Of a stretch of DNA of 64,000 nucleotides, positions 1-9,862 are shown piece by piece. The notes beneath the pieces are model-generated. The model did no database searches and was not told where the DNA came from. It was given only the letters and a program-made list of their open reading frames with translations. The first letter of the stretch is position 1. Each line of letters opens with the position of its first letter. The position numbers and the translations under genes were made by a program. The DNA lies in contig JAFZVY010000090.1 in the NCBI GenBank assembly GCA_017617575.1, forward strand, positions 1 through 64,000. Direction: 5' to 3'. This DNA comes from Bacteroidaceae bacterium (GTDB taxonomy: Bacteria > Bacteroidota > Bacteroidia > Bacteroidales > Bacteroidaceae).

Positions 1-934
1 AATGCACTGTTCAGCTAACTGCGATATGAACGGTGAGAACACAGCTATCTTCTTCGGTCTTTCTGGTACAGGTAAGACTACTCTCTCTACAGACCCTAAG
101 CGTAAGCTTATCGGTGACGACGAGCACGGATGGGACGATGAGGGCGTATTCAACCTCGAAGGTGGTTGCTATGCTAAGGTTATCAACCTCTCTAAGGAGA
201 ATGAGCCAGACATCTACGGAGCTATCAAGCGTAACGCTCTCCTCGAGAACGTAACAGTAGATGCTAACGGTAAGATTGACTTCAACGATAAGTCAGTTAC
301 TGAGAACACTCGTGTATCTTACCCAATCAACCACATCAAGAACATCCAGCCAGGATCATCTGCACCAGCTGCTAAGAACGTTATCTTCCTTTCTGCTGAT
401 GCATTCGGTGTACTCCCACCAGTATCTATCCTTACTCCAGAGCAGACTCAGTACTACTTCCTTTCTGGATTCACAGCTAAGCTTGCTGGTACAGAGCGTG
501 GTATCACAGAGCCAACTCCAACATTCTCTGCTTGCTTCGGTCAGGCATTCCTCGAGCTTCACCCAACAAAGTATGCTGAGGAGCTCGTTAAGAAGATGAA
601 GAAGTCAGGTGCTAAGGCATACCTCGTAAACACTGGTTGGAACGGTACAGGTAAGCGTATCTCTATTCCAGATACACGTGGTATCATCGACGCTATCCTC
701 GATGGTTCTATCCTCAAGGCTGATACTAAGAAGATCCCTATGTTCGACTTCGAGGTTCCAACAGCTCTTCCAAACGTAAACCCAGCAATCCTCGACCCAC
801 GCGACACTTATGCTTCTGCATCTGAGTGGGAGGTTAAGGCTAAGGATCTTGCTGCTCGTTTCATCAAGAACTTTGCTAAGTACACTACTAACGAGGCTGG
901 TAAGGCTCTCGTTGCAGCTGGTCCACAGCTCTAA
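1..934 (+). CDS. pckA: ATP-dependent phosphoenolpyruvate carboxykinase, 3' part
   Basis: C-terminal ~310 residues of ATP-type PEPCK, which converts oxaloacetate and ATP to phosphoenolpyruvate and CO2 in the cytosol; in Bacteroidales the enzyme mainly fixes CO2 in the reverse direction during fermentation. Visible family signatures are the P-loop [11 protein letters not shown], the metal-binding LIGDDEHGW, and the distal [11 protein letters not shown] segment. The family is about 535 aa, so the first ~40% lies outside the window; the in-frame ATG at base 2 is an internal Met, not the start. Codon use is strongly biased (for example cgt, ggt, aag), as expected of a highly expressed gene. A strong terminator follows directly. 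Confidence 0.97.
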   Translation, partial: MHCSANCDMNGENTAIFFGLSGTGKTTLSTDPKRKLIGDDEHGWDDEGVFNLEGGCYAKVINLSKENEPDIYGAIKRNALLENVTVDANGKIDFNDKSVTENTRVSYPINHIKNIQPGSSAPAAKNVIFLSADAFGVLPPVSILTPEQTQYYFLSGFTAKLAGTERGITEPTPTFSACFGQAFLELHPTKYAEELVKKMKKSGAKAYLVNTGWNGTGKRISIPDTRGIIDAILDGSILKADTKKIPMFDFEVPTALPNVNPAILDPRDTYASASEWEVKAKDLAARFIKNFAKYTTNEAGKALVAAGPQL

Positions 935-960
935 TAGAGTACTTAACTTGACAATATTAA

Positions 961-992
961 GGCGACATCCAATTTTGGATGCCGCCTTTTTT
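961..992 (+). terminator. Rho-independent terminator of pckA
   Basis: GGCGACATCC and GGATGCCGCC pair (one internal mismatch) around a short loop and are followed by TTTTTT. It lies 27 bases after the pckA stop codon. Confidence 0.9.
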
Positions 993-1069
993 ATGTTAAG
1001 AATTGATTTTATAGGAATAGGAATGAACGAAAAATATCATAGTATATATTTTAAGCATAAATTATCATG

Positions 1070-1173
1070 AATTTGCCACGAATGATCATTAATATAAATT
1101 TCTATATTATAGAAATCTATTCATGAAAATTAAATTGTTACGTAAAAATATTAATGATCATTCGTGGCAAATT
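1070..1173. repeat. Perfect 26-bp inverted repeat with 52-nt spacer
   Basis: Arms at 1070-1095 and 1148-1173 are perfect reverse complements (core TTTGCCACGAATGATCATT). It sits in the 541-bp gene-free stretch between pckA and the permease gene. No U-tract follows either arm, so it is not an ordinary terminator. No coding potential is seen across it. Confidence 0.85.
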
Positions 1174-1306
1174 AATGGTAATTCGTGTAAAAAATAATAT
1201 TGTATAAAGTTATTCTTAAATCATATCATAAGAACTAAAATAAAAAAAATTATAGAAAAATTTATACCTTTCTTCCATTTGCAATTGAGTTGCATTTATT
1301 AGTTCA

Positions 1307-1314
1307 TACCTTTG
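1307..1314 (+). promoter_or_regulatory. Candidate -7 promoter box upstream of the permease
   Basis: TACCTTTG matches the Bacteroidetes -7 consensus TAnnTTTG. A convincing -33 box at 19-22 bp spacing is absent (nearest TTTG is at 1278-1281). If used, the permease mRNA would have a ~210-nt leader that contains the repeat cassette at 1332-1520. Confidence 0.4.
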
Positions 1315-1331
1315 CAGCGTAATTTTAATAG

Positions 1332-1520
1332 AAGTAGTAAATAGTAGTAAAATGGAGTAAAAAGAAGTAAAGAGACGATAGTTTAATATATTATTTATCA
1401 TTTGTATTATGCGTTCTGAATGCTTTTATCCGTATGCATAAATAATAGATTTGAAATTTGACATTCAAACATTCGTCCTTTTGCTACTCTTTATTTCTTT
1501 TAATTCCCTTTTACTCCATA
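1332..1520. repeat. Palindromic repeat cassette, upstream copy
   Basis: Left arm runs from 1332 to 1382 (GGAGTAAAAAG, then AGTAAAGAGACGATAGT). A degraded right arm at about 1470-1520 reads CATTCGTCC ... TTTTACTCC. It is the inverted counterpart of the cassette at 2803-2914, with a 17-nt perfect match between 1366-1382 and the complement of 2866-2882. It fills the leader of the permease gene. Confidence 0.7.
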
Positions 1521-1533
1521 AAATAAAAACTAT

Positions 1534-2793
1534 ATGGAAGAAATATTTGATTTGATTAACGAGATGTCCCCATTCTTATTGTTGGGATTCTTATTGGCAG
1601 GATTGATGCATGCGTTTGTTCCAAACACATTATATACGCGATATTTGTCGGGTAATAAGTTTAGTTCGGTAGTATATTCTGCTTTGTTTGGTGTGCCTCT
1701 CCCACTCTGTTCATGTGGAGTCATTCCTACGTCTATGTCATTACGTCGTGAGGGAGCTTCAAAGGGTGCCACTGTGTCATTCCTTGTATCTACTCCACAG
1801 ACGGGAGTTGACTCTATCATCGCTACATATTCATTGATGGGTCTTCCTTTTGCCATCATACGTCCTCTTGTAGCCTTCTGTACGGCTATTTTTGCAGGTC
1901 AGATGGTAAATGTACTGGATAAGGAAGATGACGTTGTAGCAACGGCTTCTAAAGCCAAAAAAAACGATATGGAGAATCTTTCATTCATGGATAAGATTAA
2001 GGAAGCCCTTAAATACGGTTTTGTTGAGATGATGGAAGACATAGGTAAGTGGCTCGTGATTGGTCTTGTCATAGCAGGTCTTATCACGGTTCTTGTACCA
2101 GACAGCTTCTTTGAGGCATTCAAGGATAACTCATTCTTGAGCATATTGTTTGTACTCTTATTCAGTATTCCTATGTACTTGTGTGCTACAGGCTCTATTC
2201 CTATTGCTGTGGCTCTTATGCTCAAGGGACTTACTCCTGGTGCTGCTCTTGTACTTCTCATGGCAGGTCCTGCATCAAATATGGCTTCAATACTTGTTAT
2301 AAATAAAGTATTGGGTAAGAAGACACTTCTTATTTATCTGTCAACAATCATTTGTGGTGCTATATTATTTGCCTTGGGTATTGACTATCTCTTGCCAAGG
2401 GAATGGTTTGTGCCAAGTGTAGGAATGCATGGCGATTGCTGTGACGAAGGTTCATCTTGGTTCTCCATTGGATGTACTATATTGATGGCATTACTCCTTA
2501 TCAATGCCCTTATTCATAAGTTGAGAGGACATTCACATTGTCATTGCCACTGTCATGAGGATAATTGTGAGTGTTGTGGAGACGACCATTGTGATGATGC
2601 TGTAGTGTTTCACATTAAGGGAATGAATTGTAACCATTGCCGCACTAATGCTGAGAAGGCTATCCTTAGTGTTGAAGGTGTGGAATCAGCAAGCGTCATT
2701 CTTGAAACTGGAGAGGCAAAGTTTACAGGTCATGCAGACAAGGAAGCAATAAAATCTGCTGTTGAAGCATTAGGATTTGAAGTAGATTTTTAG
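1534..2793 (+). CDS. SO_0444-family Cu/Zn efflux permease with C-terminal HMA domain
   Basis: A 419-aa polytopic membrane protein of the DUF318/SO_0444 permease family, likely exporting heavy-metal ions. Residues 57-65 carry the family motif PLCSCGVIP, with the TPQTGVDS loop after it. A second hydrophobic bundle contains MAGPASNMAS. Residues about 328-355 form a His/Cys-rich linker (HSHCHCHCH, CECCGDDHC). Residues 356-419 are a heavy-metal-associated domain with GMNCNHC (Cys366, Cys369). The two metal-binding parts suggest capture of a soft metal before export; copper versus zinc cannot be decided from sequence. The gene stands alone, flanked on both sides by copies of one inverted repeat cassette. 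The start has no clear ribosome-binding site, which is usual in this phylum. Confidence 0.85.
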   Translation: MEEIFDLINEMSPFLLLGFLLAGLMHAFVPNTLYTRYLSGNKFSSVVYSALFGVPLPLCSCGVIPTSMSLRREGASKGATVSFLVSTPQTGVDSIIATYSLMGLPFAIIRPLVAFCTAIFAGQMVNVLDKEDDVVATASKAKKNDMENLSFMDKIKEALKYGFVEMMEDIGKWLVIGLVIAGLITVLVPDSFFEAFKDNSFLSILFVLLFSIPMYLCATGSIPIAVALMLKGLTPGAALVLLMAGPASNMASILVINKVLGKKTLLIYLSTIICGAILFALGIDYLLPREWFVPSVGMHGDCCDEGSSWFSIGCTILMALLLINALIHKLRGHSHCHCHCHEDNCECCGDDHCDDAVVFHIKGMNCNHCRTNAEKAILSVEGVESASVILETGEAKFTGHADKEAIKSAVEALGFEVDF

Positions 2794-2802
2794 GAATATA
2801 GT

Positions 2803-2914
2803 GGAGTAAAGAGACGAATGTTTTTCGTTTTGTACAGTTCTGTTAGAAAGAATATAAGCAAACAGACTATCGTCTCTTTACTCCTATTTACTACTTTTTA
2901 CTCCTTTTAACTCC
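2803..2914. repeat. Palindromic repeat cassette, downstream copy
   Basis: GGAGTAAAGAGACGA at 2803-2817 pairs perfectly with 2870-2884 (15-bp stem, 52-nt loop). This is followed by further TTTACTCC-type words to 2914. It starts 10 bases after the permease stop and is the inverted counterpart of 1332-1520. Confidence 0.75.
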
Positions 2915-2964
2915 AAACAAAATATATGTCATATTGTCATAGTAAATAAGACTTAATGTCAAAA

Positions 2965-3008
2965 GGTGTGCCATAATGTGAATAGAATCACTTGTGGCAC
3001 ACTTTTTG
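2965..3008 (+). terminator. Rho-independent terminator before groES
   Basis: GTGTGCCA (2966-2973) pairs with TGGCACAC (2995-3002), with an inner GTGA/TCAC stem, followed by TTTTT. It lies between the permease unit and the groES promoter. Confidence 0.8.
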
Positions 3009-3022
3009 TATAAGTATTTTTG
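2992..3022 (+). promoter_or_regulatory. groESL promoter
   Basis: TTG at 2992-2994, a 20-bp spacer, then TATTTTTG at 3015-3022 fits the Bacteroidetes primary-sigma consensus. The predicted start is about 60 bases before the groES ATG. No CIRCE element (TTAGCACTC-N9-GAGTGCTAA) is present, so HrcA control is not supported. Confidence 0.6.
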
Positions 3023-3091
3023 TGCAAACGAAAAACATTATGCACATACAGTAAAGATTATTAATAACAACTAAAAATAGGAGATTCAATT

Positions 3092-3364
3092 ATGAAGATT
3101 CAACCATTAGCAGACAGAGTTCTTGTTCTTCCTGCTCCAGCAGAAGAAAAGACAATCGGAGGTATTATCATTCCTGACACAGCAAAGGAAAAGCCACTTC
3201 AGGGCGAAGTAGTAGCCGCAGGTAAGGGTACTAAGGACGAGGAGATGATTCTCAAGGTTGGTGACAAGGTACTTTATGGTAAGTATTCTGGCACAGAACT
3301 CGAATTTGAAGGTGTTAAGTACCTTATGATGCGTCAGAGCGACGTTCTCGCAGTTCTTGCATAA
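3092..3364 (+). CDS. groES: Co-chaperonin GroES (Hsp10)
   Basis: A 90-aa lid of the GroEL folding chamber, acting as a heptamer in the cytosol. It shows the family N-terminus [12 protein letters not shown], the mobile-loop region around [16 protein letters not shown], and the C-terminal [13 protein letters not shown]. The length is normal. It lies 144 bases upstream of groEL on the same strand, and the two are presumably cotranscribed from the promoter at 2992-3022. The spacer is longer than usual and carries GAGACC/GGTCTC repeats. Confidence 0.97.
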   Translation: MKIQPLADRVLVLPAPAEEKTIGGIIIPDTAKEKPLQGEVVAAGKGTKDEEMILKVGDKVLYGKYSGTELEFEGVKYLMMRQSDVLAVLA

Positions 3365-3416
3365 TTCCTATGTCCTTCGGGTCAAATAACATATAATTAC
3401 TTTATAACAACAACAA

Positions 3417-3500
3417 TTGGTCTCTGCCCCCTAATTCTGAGACCGCCCAATTACTTTCCCGTGGTCAGTGAGACCGCTTCGCTAAGTTGAGGGTTGGGGG
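3417..3500. repeat. Structured C-rich insert between groES and groEL
   Basis: GGTCTCTGCCCCC and its partner words TCTGAGACCGCCC and AGTGAGACCGC, ending in GAGGGTTGGGGG, give several nested inverted repeats. The base composition (C-rich then G-rich) is unlike the surrounding spacers. It ends 8 bases before the groEL start. Confidence 0.5.
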
Positions 3501-3505
3501 ATTAA

Positions 3506-5140
<1,635 letters not shown>

Positions 5141-5148
5141 TAGTTAGT

Positions 5149-5213
5149 AAAGAAGCTTTACATAATCATAATTGAAGAGGAACAAGATTTTCGGGTCTTG
5201 TTCCTCTTTTTTA
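5149..5213 (+). repeat. 65-bp direct repeat, left copy (groEL 3' end)
   Basis: Starts 9 bases after the groEL stop (AAAGAAGCTTTACATAATC) and ends in the terminator T-run. It is identical over 65 bases to 9863-9927. It bounds the 4.7-kb island on the left. Confidence 0.95.
5175..5212 (+). terminator. Rho-independent terminator of groEL
   Basis: GAGGAACAAGA (5177-5187) pairs with TCTTGTTCCTC (5196-5206) around TTTTCGGG, followed by TTTTTT. The same terminator is duplicated at 9889-9926. Confidence 0.93.
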
Positions 5214-5282
5214 TTGATAAATTTCAAATTGATGAATTATCATCTTTCTTCAAAAAAAATCAAATATTGTCGCTATTATTTA

Positions 5283-6422
5283 TTATTTTGTGTTATTGTT
5301 TTGCTTGATGAATTCTGCTGGTAAGAGATTTGTTTCTTCCTTAAATACTTTATAGAAGTGGGTACGGCTGATACCGCACTGGTCTGCAATAGCTTCAATG
5401 CTCCAGTCTGGGTGCTCTGAAAGTAAATGTTTTGCTTCCTCAATTCGTAATGTGGTAATCCATTTTGAATATGAGTCGTAGCCTGAAGTTTTCACCCAGG
5501 CAGATAGTTGTCGACTTGGCACACCCATCTCTTTGGCGGCATCATCGCGTCTGATGCCATTTTTTAGATGATAGCCATGAGATACCCATTGCTCAACTGC
5601 TTGTCCGATATGTTGCATATCACTTTGATTGACGGTTGTCTGTCGATGGTTTATTTCATCTTTTTCACTTCTTTCTGCCTCTCGCATCCTGCTGGCAGCG
5701 CTGGTCATCACGTAGCGCACAAAGCAGAACCACATATATGAGATTGAACAAAGTACCAGAGACACAAACACGACTAACCACTGTGGAGGTAGAAAAATGC
5801 AAAAAGGAGCTGTTAGTGCGATTATGGTCATTGCTACTATACTCACTTGCATCCAGCGTAGTAAACCGTCTTGTTGGTAGTCAAAGTAGTCATCAAGTAC
5901 CTGTTTCATGCGCTTCAGTTCGTTTGTGATGTTTCTGGCATAATATATTTGCATTAGACCGAAAATGCTACTGGCTAATGCTTCTGCCCATACAAGATGT
6001 GGTGAGTCGCCTTTTTGTGTATTATTATCAGTCAGTAAAGCTATGCCAACTATGGTTATAACTATCAGCCATGTCGGTATGCCAATCCACATGGATACCT
6101 TCCCCACAGAACCTTGCTGTTGAAGGTTCTGGATGCTCAATGCGAGCAATGCCGATACTGGTACCAATATTACAAGATTTAGCATTACTGCCTGTGTAAT
6201 ACCAGTTTGTCGAAAACCGAAGATGTATTGCAATAGGAACTGTGCGCTTAATAGCAGTAAGCCTGCTGTTATCATCCAACGTGAACGATTGGCTGCCCCG
6301 TCCTCTTTTACATTCGGGGGTAGCAGTGTAATTAGCGCTATCGCCATCATTGCCGTCATTACCACGGCTATTAGTTGCAATTCTTTCATATCTTGCAAAA
6401 TAAAATAAATTTCTCCATTCAA
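5283..6422 (-). CDS. Membrane-embedded AraC-family transcriptional regulator
   Basis: A 379-aa protein with about seven hydrophobic segments in residues ~12-230 (for example LQLIAVVMTAMMAIALITLL and VSMWIGIPTWLIVITIVGIA). A charged linker follows, then an AraC-type double helix-turn-helix in residues ~265-379, where WSIEAIADQCGISRTHFYKVF is the second HTH. The N-terminus replaces the usual soluble sensor, so signal sensing within the membrane is inferred. The gene is divergent from the 102-aa and 882-aa genes, and the shared spacer holds three repeats with AraC-type spacing. Met12 is an alternative start at 6389. The ligand is unknown. Confidence 0.85.
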   Translation of the reverse strand: MNGEIYFILQDMKELQLIAVVMTAMMAIALITLLPPNVKEDGAANRSRWMITAGLLLLSAQFLLQYIFGFRQTGITQAVMLNLVILVPVSALLALSIQNLQQQGSVGKVSMWIGIPTWLIVITIVGIALLTDNNTQKGDSPHLVWAEALASSIFGLMQIYYARNITNELKRMKQVLDDYFDYQQDGLLRWMQVSIVAMTIIALTAPFCIFLPPQWLVVFVSLVLCSISYMWFCFVRYVMTSAASRMREAERSEKDEINHRQTTVNQSDMQHIGQAVEQWVSHGYHLKNGIRRDDAAKEMGVPSRQLSAWVKTSGYDSYSKWITTLRIEEAKHLLSEHPDWSIEAIADQCGISRTHFYKVFKEETNLLPAEFIKQNNNTK

Positions 6423-6440
6423 CCAAGAATTAATGTCTTA

Positions 6441-6515
6441 AATCGTGCTTTTGCACGAAATAATACAACTACAAGCACGATTTAATACAACTATGCACGA
6501 TTTAATACAGTCTTT
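6441..6515. promoter_or_regulatory. Operator array of phased GCACGA repeats
   Basis: GCACGAnnTAATACA-type units begin at 6453, 6475 and 6495 (spacing 22 and 20 bp, about two helical turns). In addition, TCGTGCTTTTGCACGA forms a palindrome at 6443-6458. The array lies between the divergent AraC gene and the 102-aa gene, just upstream of a -7 box lacking a -33 box. It is the natural candidate for binding by the neighbouring AraC regulator. Confidence 0.7.
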
Positions 6516-6531
6516 TTTAGGAATAAAAGCG

Positions 6532-6539
6532 TATTTTTG
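6532..6539 (+). promoter_or_regulatory. -7 box of the 102-aa / 882-aa / 49-aa unit
   Basis: TATTTTTG matches TAnnTTTG. At the expected -33 position there is no TTG, and the last operator repeat ends just upstream. This arrangement suggests an activator-dependent promoter. The start would be about 6545, some 60 bases before the ATG at 6609. Confidence 0.5.
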
Positions 6540-6608
6540 CTACTGAAACATCAAATGTTCATCAATTATCAACTAACATAATAACTAATCTAATAAAAAC
6601 AATCATTA

Positions 6609-6917
6609 ATGGACACAAACGATTTAGATTTTTACGTAAGGAATTCCAATCTTACGCTCTCTTTTAAAGAAGAAGAGCATAGTATTGGTAACGAAAGTGA
6701 TTGGGGAGATAATGTTACCATGTCGCCTGACAAACCTTCGTCAAAATTCACGCTTACTATCAAGGTCAACCGTCATGGCAGTAAAGATGTAGCTGAATAC
6801 TTTAGTGAGACTATAGGAGGAACACCTCATTGTACTGCGGACTATTCTTGTGATGCACTCCCAGACAAGCTTAATTTCGCTGTTAAGGGCAAATTGGCTT
6901 TTAGTACACAGGTTTGA
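6609..6917 (+). CDS. Small protein of unknown function in the AraC island
   Basis: A 102-aa acidic protein with no signal peptide or membrane segment and no family I recognise. Features are a polar N-terminus (MDTNDLDFYVRNSN), two cysteines six residues apart in PHCTADYSC, and a C-terminal stretch with alternating hydrophobic residues. It starts just after the candidate regulated promoter and lies 51 bases upstream of the 882-aa secreted protein gene, so it is probably the first gene of that unit. Codon use is like that of the neighbours. It may be real because of its position and clean ATG, but the function is open. Confidence 0.6.
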   Translation: MDTNDLDFYVRNSNLTLSFKEEEHSIGNESDWGDNVTMSPDKPSSKFTLTIKVNRHGSKDVAEYFSETIGGTPHCTADYSCDALPDKLNFAVKGKLAFSTQV

Positions 6918-6968
6918 CATAGAAGTTCTTAGCTTTAAATATGAGTTTAACTAAATTGAATGTAGATA

Positions 6969-9617
6969 ATGAAATTACATATATTAAGTAAAAATATTCT
7001 TGCAATTTTGTTGACAATTTTTGCATTTACGACTGGACAAAGTGCTTTGGCGCAGATAACCATCAGCACGGCAGCCGAATGGGACATTTTCGCTTCTAAC
7101 GTCAATAGTGGCACTACTTACAGTGGTCAGACTGTAATGCTGACGGCTGACATAACAATTAATACTGGAGCTGGTACAAGCAGTACAAACAGTTTTAGTG
7201 GCACTTTCGAAGGTTGTGGTCACACACTGACATTAAACCTGACGCATAGTGGTGGTGGCGATGCCTTTATTGCTCCGTTTAGATTCATAAAAAATGCCAC
7301 TATCAAGCACTTGCACACAGCTGGCATCATCACCACCAATGGTAAGATGGCGGGTGGAATTGTTGGCGACTCTTGGGGAGCGTCCACAATTCAGAGTTGT
7401 CACAGCAGCGTGACAATCAGTTCATCTATCAGTGGCGATGGTACTCATGGTGGCTTGGTTGGTAGGGTGAATAATGGTACGCTCACTATAAACGACTGCC
7501 TTTTTGATGGTAGCATCACAGGAACAAGTACCAATAGTTGTGGAGGCTTCGTTGGTTGGAAAGAGGCATCGCTAGTGTTGAATCGTTGTCTGCAAGCTGG
7601 AGAACTATCTGGAATCAGTGATAACGGTGGTGCAACATTCTGTCGTTACAATTCTGGTTCAGTAGATTTCACTACCTGTTATTATAGGATGGTTCATGGG
7701 TCTGATTATGGAAGTAAACCATATCAGGGAAATCAGACTTCTGCAATTGGTAGCACACTGCAAGGTCTCCTCGGCTCGACTTGGGAAGTTAGTGGTGATT
7801 ATGTATTCCCTATCATGGATGTAAAGAACCTCGTCACTGCAACTATCGGTGGAGTGAATTCTGATTATATCTGCACTGGTGACGAAATAAAGCCAGAACC
7901 TACGGTAACTGCTATGGATGGCACGGTGCTTATAAAAGATATGCATTATAGTTTGGAATGGAGTGGTGATGGCACAACTGCAGGTGACTATTCGCTGACT
8001 ATTACTGGAATATCTCCTTATTACGGTTCACTTAATGTAGACTACATAGTTAGTGTACCAATTATACCCATAACCACATCGTATGTAGATGCAGCTGGCA
8101 CATTGCACGAAGTTGAGGCCATCCCGTTGGATAACACTATGACCACACTTTCGGAAGGCACATATGTTGTAAACAGCAACGTAAAATACACTAGCACTGT
8201 CACTATTGCTGGTGACGTTACGCTAATTCTTGCTGACGGCTACACAATGAGTATCGGCGACGATGACAATCCATTACTCTCCGAAAGATGCATGTATAGC
8301 CCTTACAACCTCACTATCTACGGTCAGTCACTTGGTACAGGATATTTGAAAATGTACAGCAATAGCCACGATGGCATTTATATTAGTAATGATAAGAACT
8401 ACACTCAGCATAGTGGCAATGTACTCATTGTGCACCATAGTGGTTCTTGTATATATAATGGAAATGTCATCCTCCGTGGTGGCACGCTTGATGTAGAGAG
8501 TGGAGGTAATGCTTATGGTGACATTTATGCTAAAACTATCAGCATTCTTGGCGGAAAATTGTGGGCACGGTTTAAGGGACTCAATGGTCAACATGGTATC
8601 ACTCTTGGCTTTACCAATTCCACCGACCTTATTTATGCCTACAAATATAATCCAAATGGTTTCAAATTTGAGATTGTAAGTGGCCAAACGCTTGTTGATG
8701 AATATGGATGTCCTTATAGCGGAACGCTTCGCTATAATGGTGCTCGGTATGATTTCGAAAAAAATACGTTGAGACCTGTCACTGGGGTTACATTGACGAA
8801 GAGCGAATACGACTATAACGATGTATCTGTTACGTTAGATGGAACATCACCGACAATGGTAAACATCCCAGTGGATGTTCAGGTGAATGCAGTCACATTA
8901 GCTCGCGACTTTTCTAACGGAAAGTATGCAACGCTGATTCTACCATTTTCTATGACTGATGACATGACGCTGGTTGGTGCAAACATATATCAGTTCGTGG
9001 GTGTGGAAAAAATTAACGGTCAGTGGGTAGCCACAATGGCGACTCCAACATTGCCACTACAAGCCAACATACCATATCTGGTAGAGCCTATTACATCTGA
9101 TTTGATTGATGGTAAACTCACATTTGATCTTAATGGTGGCACAGTTACGTTAAAAACTGGTGAAAGTAACAACAATAGTAGTGAAACAGACTGGCAGTTT
9201 GTCGGCACATATAAGCGACTGACATATGGTACTGCTCCGTTCAGTGGTCACGTATATGGTTTTGCATCAAAAAACAAGACTGTGGATGGTGTTGATGTGA
9301 ATGCAGGTGAGTTTGTGTGTGCTAAAGAGGGTGCTGCTGTACCTCCACTACGATGTTTTCTGACATATAAGAATGGTGAACAGTTTGCAGGTGTAAGAGG
9401 TATGACTCGTGGTACGGCTACTGAAGAACTGCCTCAAAGCATTACTGTGCGTTTGGTAGGAACTAATGGCGAAACCACTAATATTGTTTCGATGGACATT
9501 CGTTCAGGTGAATTATCAACTGATGGCTGGTATTCAATGGACGGTATGAAACTCGATGGCAAACCTACTAAGAAAGGACTATATATTCATAATGGTAAGA
9601 AGGAGGTTCTGAAATGA
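6969..9617 (+). CDS. Large secreted surface protein, beta-helix-like, Prevotella C-terminal tail
   Basis: 882 aa with a signal peptide (residues 1 to about 29, ending SALAQ). Residues ~30-260 contain GLUG-like units such as GGIVGDSWGASTIQSCHSS and GGLVGRVNNGTLTINDCLF. Residues ~370-560 look like a parallel beta-helix of short repeats (TVTIAGDVTLILADGYTM). The end (YSMDGMKLDGKPTKKGLYI then KKEVLK) is the short tail found on many exported Prevotella proteins and is probably a secretion or anchoring signal. It is likely exposed on the cell surface; an adhesin or glycan-binding role is a guess. Its stop codon overlaps the ATG of the following 49-aa gene. Confidence 0.75.
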   Translation: MKLHILSKNILAILLTIFAFTTGQSALAQITISTAAEWDIFASNVNSGTTYSGQTVMLTADITINTGAGTSSTNSFSGTFEGCGHTLTLNLTHSGGGDAFIAPFRFIKNATIKHLHTAGIITTNGKMAGGIVGDSWGASTIQSCHSSVTISSSISGDGTHGGLVGRVNNGTLTINDCLFDGSITGTSTNSCGGFVGWKEASLVLNRCLQAGELSGISDNGGATFCRYNSGSVDFTTCYYRMVHGSDYGSKPYQGNQTSAIGSTLQGLLGSTWEVSGDYVFPIMDVKNLVTATIGGVNSDYICTGDEIKPEPTVTAMDGTVLIKDMHYSLEWSGDGTTAGDYSLTITGISPYYGSLNVDYIVSVPIIPITTSYVDAAGTLHEVEAIPLDNTMTTLSEGTYVVNSNVKYTSTVTIAGDVTLILADGYTMSIGDDDNPLLSERCMYSPYNLTIYGQSLGTGYLKMYSNSHDGIYISNDKNYTQHSGNVLIVHHSGSCIYNGNVILRGGTLDVESGGNAYGDIYAKTISILGGKLWARFKGLNGQHGITLGFTNSTDLIYAYKYNPNGFKFEIVSGQTLVDEYGCPYSGTLRYNGARYDFEKNTLRPVTGVTLTKSEYDYNDVSVTLDGTSPTMVNIPVDVQVNAVTLARDFSNGKYATLILPFSMTDDMTLVGANIYQFVGVEKINGQWVATMATPTLPLQANIPYLVEPITSDLIDGKLTFDLNGGTVTLKTGESNNNSSETDWQFVGTYKRLTYGTAPFSGHVYGFASKNKTVDGVDVNAGEFVCAKEGAAVPPLRCFLTYKNGEQFAGVRGMTRGTATEELPQSITVRLVGTNGETTNIVSMDIRSGELSTDGWYSMDGMKLDGKPTKKGLYIHNGKKEVLK

Positions 9618-9763
9618 AAAATAAAGCATATATAAAGCCTACATTGCGTGTTGCACAACAACAACTTCGTATGCAATTACTTTGTGGTAGTGGTATAAAA
9701 TCATACGATGATGATTTTGCCTACATGCCTAATGTAAAAAAGGCTGATAACGAGTTGGCATAA
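9614..9763 (+). CDS. 49-aa peptide of the 'KPTxxV' Bacteroidales type
   Basis: The ORF starts in an ATGA overlap with the 882-aa gene, implying translational coupling. The product begins MKNKAYIKPTLRV, has a QLLCGSG motif in the middle (residues 22-28), and ends in an acidic tail (SYDDDFAYMPN). Small Bacteroidales proteins with a K-Y-x-K-P-T-x-x-V start and a short Gly/Ser motif are common near surface genes, but to my knowledge uncharacterised. The same frame continues after the TAA for 31 codons with a hydrophobic end (ALIAYLVFLVW), so a decayed longer gene is an alternative. Confidence 0.6.
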   Translation: MKNKAYIKPTLRVAQQQLRMQLLCGSGIKSYDDDFAYMPNVKKADNELA

Positions 9764-9862
9764 AATCTCATAAAAAGATATGAGAATATACTGAACCTCT
9801 ATTCAGCTACTGAAATGTTTGCGCTCATCGCCTATTTGGTGTTCTTGGTATGGCGATAAGTA

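Noticed and set aside
1216..1401. 61-codon minus-strand frame in the permease leader
   Set aside because: It lies over the promoter and repeat cassette in very AT-rich DNA; it looks like chance.
2941..3091. CIRCE heat-shock operator before groES
   Set aside because: No TTAGCACTC/GAGTGCTAA pair is present; the inverted repeat here is a terminator.
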